From a bacterium (GTDB lineage: Bacteria; JACRDZ01; JAJRWM01), in NCBI GenBank assembly GCA_024276815.1, contig JAJRWM010000057.1, positions 1-7,274 on the forward strand: a stretch of DNA of 7,274 nt, written 5' to 3'. Each line of letters opens with the position of its first letter. Position 1 is the first letter of the stretch. The notes beneath the pieces were generated by a model. The model was given only the letters and a program-made list of their open reading frames with translations. It was not told the origin of the DNA and did no database searches. A program made the position numbers and the translations under genes. Shown one piece after another: positions 5,519-7,274 of this stretch.

Positions 5519-7274
5519 ATGATCCTGGTCTTCTTTTTGGGAATTTCCGCGATGATTACCCAAATATTAATGCTGCGGGAGATGATGGTGCAATTCGCCG
5601 GCAATGAACTGGCCGTCAGTATTGTCCTGGGTTCCTGGTTGTTCTGGACCGCGGCCGGCAATTTCGCGGTCTCAAGCTGGCGGCGGGAAGATAACAACAA
5701 CCATGATGTCCTGATCGGCGCTTTTCTCTGGACGCTGGCTGTTTTGCTACCCTCACAGGTGTTCGCCGCTCAATTAATACGCCTGATGTGGCACGCTTTG
5801 CCTGGTGAAATCTTCGGAGTCGGGAAAATACTGCTCACCAGCGTTATAATCCTCGCTCCCGGCTGCCTGATCCTGGGCGGCTTGTTTGTTTTATACATTG
5901 ATCGGCGTTTAGAAACACGTAAGACGCAAACAATCGGCACGATCTACATCATTGAAGCGGTCGGCGCTTCAATTGGCGGCTTGTTCTTCACTTTCGTGTT
6001 AATAGGCTGGTTTTCCGACCTGCAGATCGCCCTGGGGGTCGGGCTGCTCAATCTCGCGCTGGCCGGCTGGTTAAGCCGCCATAAACCGCTTTTACTGGGG
6101 ATGGGATTTTCCCTTACTTTATTAGCCGGATTTATTATTGGCAATTATCATTTAAAAAATCCGAACCCGGATTGGCCGGGATACCAGGTTATCGAGAAAA
6201 AGGATACTGTTTATGGTCGGCTGATCGTTGCCAGCCGCGCCCCCAATGAACTCAGCTTTTTCTCCGACCGCCACCACCTCCAGAGCATTCCGGATAAATT
6301 AAGCGCTGAAGAATCAATTCACTGGGCCGGCCTGCAAAACCCCGATTTTCAAACTGCGTTACTGATTGGCGGCATTGGCGAAAGCGTCGGGGAAATCCTC
6401 AAATATCCGAAGGTCACCGAGGTGAGATTAATCGAATTAGACGCCGGCCTGATCGACCTGGCTAAGCGGCACTTTCCGCAGGAGGTTCTCGCTTACCTGA
6501 ATAACCCTAAAATCAGGCTGATTAACAGCGACGGCCGCTTTTTTTTAAAAACAAGCCGGGCCGGATATGATTTGCTGCTGTTAAATCTGCCGGAGCCCTC
6601 AACCGCCAACCTTAACCGCTTCTACACTGTTGAGTCTTTCCGTGAAGTCAAAAACGCCTTGACCCGCAATGGCATTTTCTCCTTTTCGGTCAATGGGTCG
6701 CAAAATTTCTACCGTGAGACCCAGTTAAGTTTTCTCAAAGGCCTGCAAGAGAGCCTCTTACTTGTTTTTTCCCGGGTGGAGGTCATTCCGGGAGGAAAGG
6801 TTGTTTTTCTGGCTACTAACGCGCGTCTCCCCTTAATCACCGATTCGGCTTCCTATTTAGCTCATTTAAAAGACGCCGGCATTGCCACCCGCTACGTCAG
6901 CGAGGCCTATATCCCGACCAGGCTGGAAACCGGCCGCCTGGCTGATTTCAAAAAACAATTGGCGGACACCGGGAATTATTCTTTGAATTATGACTTTCAC
7001 CCTATGGGCTACTATTATAATTTAATTTTATGGAGTGATTATTTTAACGAAGCTTGGGGCAAGACGCTGAAAGATCTTATGGGCGTCAGTCCGCTTTGGT
7101 TCTGGTTATCGATAATAATATTCCTGGGAATCATGCTGTTTCTCCGTAAAGTCGGTCTGTTTCCTGAAACATACCGCCCGGGAGCAACCATTTTTACGGC
7201 CGGAATGGCCGAAATCAGCACGGAATTGTTGATAATTTTAGCTTTTCAGATATTTTTTGGCAATATTTACCAAA
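5519..7274 (+). CDS. Membrane-fused spermidine synthase-like protein (partial, C-terminus off the right edge)
   Basis: The frame is open for 585 codons to the window edge. AAGGAG (5508-5513) lies 5 nt before ATG 5519, and an in-frame TAA just upstream fixes the start. Residues 1-210 form about six membrane segments. Residues about 222-440 form a spermidine synthase/methyltransferase-type Rossmann domain: TVYGRLIVA (230-238), LLIGGIGES (281-289), LIELD (304-308) and NSDGRFFL (336-343). The membrane part resumes after about 525. Classical spermidine synthases have GGGDGG and a D-x-TDP active-site segment; here they read GGIGES and LNLPEPSTANLNRFYT (355-370). Binding of S-adenosylmethionine or its decarboxylated form is plausible, but aminopropyl transfer to putrescine is not assured. 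Such fusions are often annotated 'fused MFS/spermidine synthase'; their substrate is largely unknown. The final segment GMAEISTELL...FQIFFGNIYQ (562-585) echoes the N-terminal GISAMITQILMLREMMVQFAG. Confidence 0.88.
   Translation, partial: MILVFFLGISAMITQILMLREMMVQFAGNELAVSIVLGSWLFWTAAGNFAVSSWRREDNNNHDVLIGAFLWTLAVLLPSQVFAAQLIRLMWHALPGEIFGVGKILLTSVIILAPGCLILGGLFVLYIDRRLETRKTQTIGTIYIIEAVGASIGGLFFTFVLIGWFSDLQIALGVGLLNLALAGWLSRHKPLLLGMGFSLTLLAGFIIGNYHLKNPNPDWPGYQVIEKKDTVYGRLIVASRAPNELSFFSDRHHLQSIPDKLSAEESIHWAGLQNPDFQTALLIGGIGESVGEILKYPKVTEVRLIELDAGLIDLAKRHFPQEVLAYLNNPKIRLINSDGRFFLKTSRAGYDLLLLNLPEPSTANLNRFYTVESFREVKNALTRNGIFSFSVNGSQNFYRETQLSFLKGLQESLLLVFSRVEVIPGGKVVFLATNARLPLITDSASYLAHLKDAGIATRYVSEAYIPTRLETGRLADFKKQLADTGNYSLNYDFHPMGYYYNLILWSDYFNEAWGKTLKDLMGVSPLWFWLSIIIFLGIMLFLRKVGLFPETYRPGATIFTAGMAEISTELLIILAFQIFFGNIYQ

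Overview
The window is bacterial chromosomal DNA of moderate GC content. Genes lie on both strands, with several free-standing transcription units. Strong Shine-Dalgarno sites (AAAGGAGGTG, AAGGAG, GAGG), sigma-70-type promoters and a classical prepilin leader support this. The gene set is a type IV prepilin, a DUF2723 membrane glycosyltransferase with TPRs, a membrane-fused spermidine-synthase-like protein and a lone receiver protein. That mix is common in uncultured, often anaerobic lineages such as Omnitrophota-like phyla, deltaproteobacterial groups or clostridial Peptococcaceae-like bacteria. The sequence alone does not settle which.

Layout. 1-1067 (minus, runs off the left edge) is a large serine recombinase homologue. 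Its recombinase domain and zinc ribbon are intact, but every canonical catalytic motif of the resolvase domain is missing. 1068-1401 is a divergent intergenic region carrying the recombinase promoter and a good promoter for the next gene. 1402-1827 (plus) is a type IV prepilin with a strong ribosome binding site and an intrinsic terminator at 1862-1899. 1900-2220 shows no convincing gene. 2221-2604 (minus) is a stand-alone CheY-like receiver with its own promoter. It is divergent from 2771-3013 (plus), an 80-residue coiled-coil protein with a C-terminal membrane anchor. 3049-4986 (minus) is a DUF2723 family GT-C-like glycosyltransferase with a TPR tail. On the same strand upstream lie a 16-bp perfect palindrome and a 42-residue single-pass membrane ORF (5086-5214) that had to be found by eye. 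5215-5518 is mostly empty and ends in an extended -10 promoter. 5519-7274 (plus, runs off the right edge) is a multi-pass membrane protein with an internal spermidine synthase/methyltransferase-fold domain.

How the genes relate. No large operon is visible: most genes have their own promoter or are divergent from a neighbour. A surface theme (pilin, membrane glycosyltransferase, membrane-bound aminopropyltransferase-like enzyme, single-domain response regulator) is possible but rests only on proximity. The most unusual item is the recombinase homologue. It has an open frame, good expression signals and a preserved DNA-binding half, yet it lacks the active-site serine loop and the catalytic arginines. 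This suggests a DNA-binding pseudoenzyme rather than a functional integrase.
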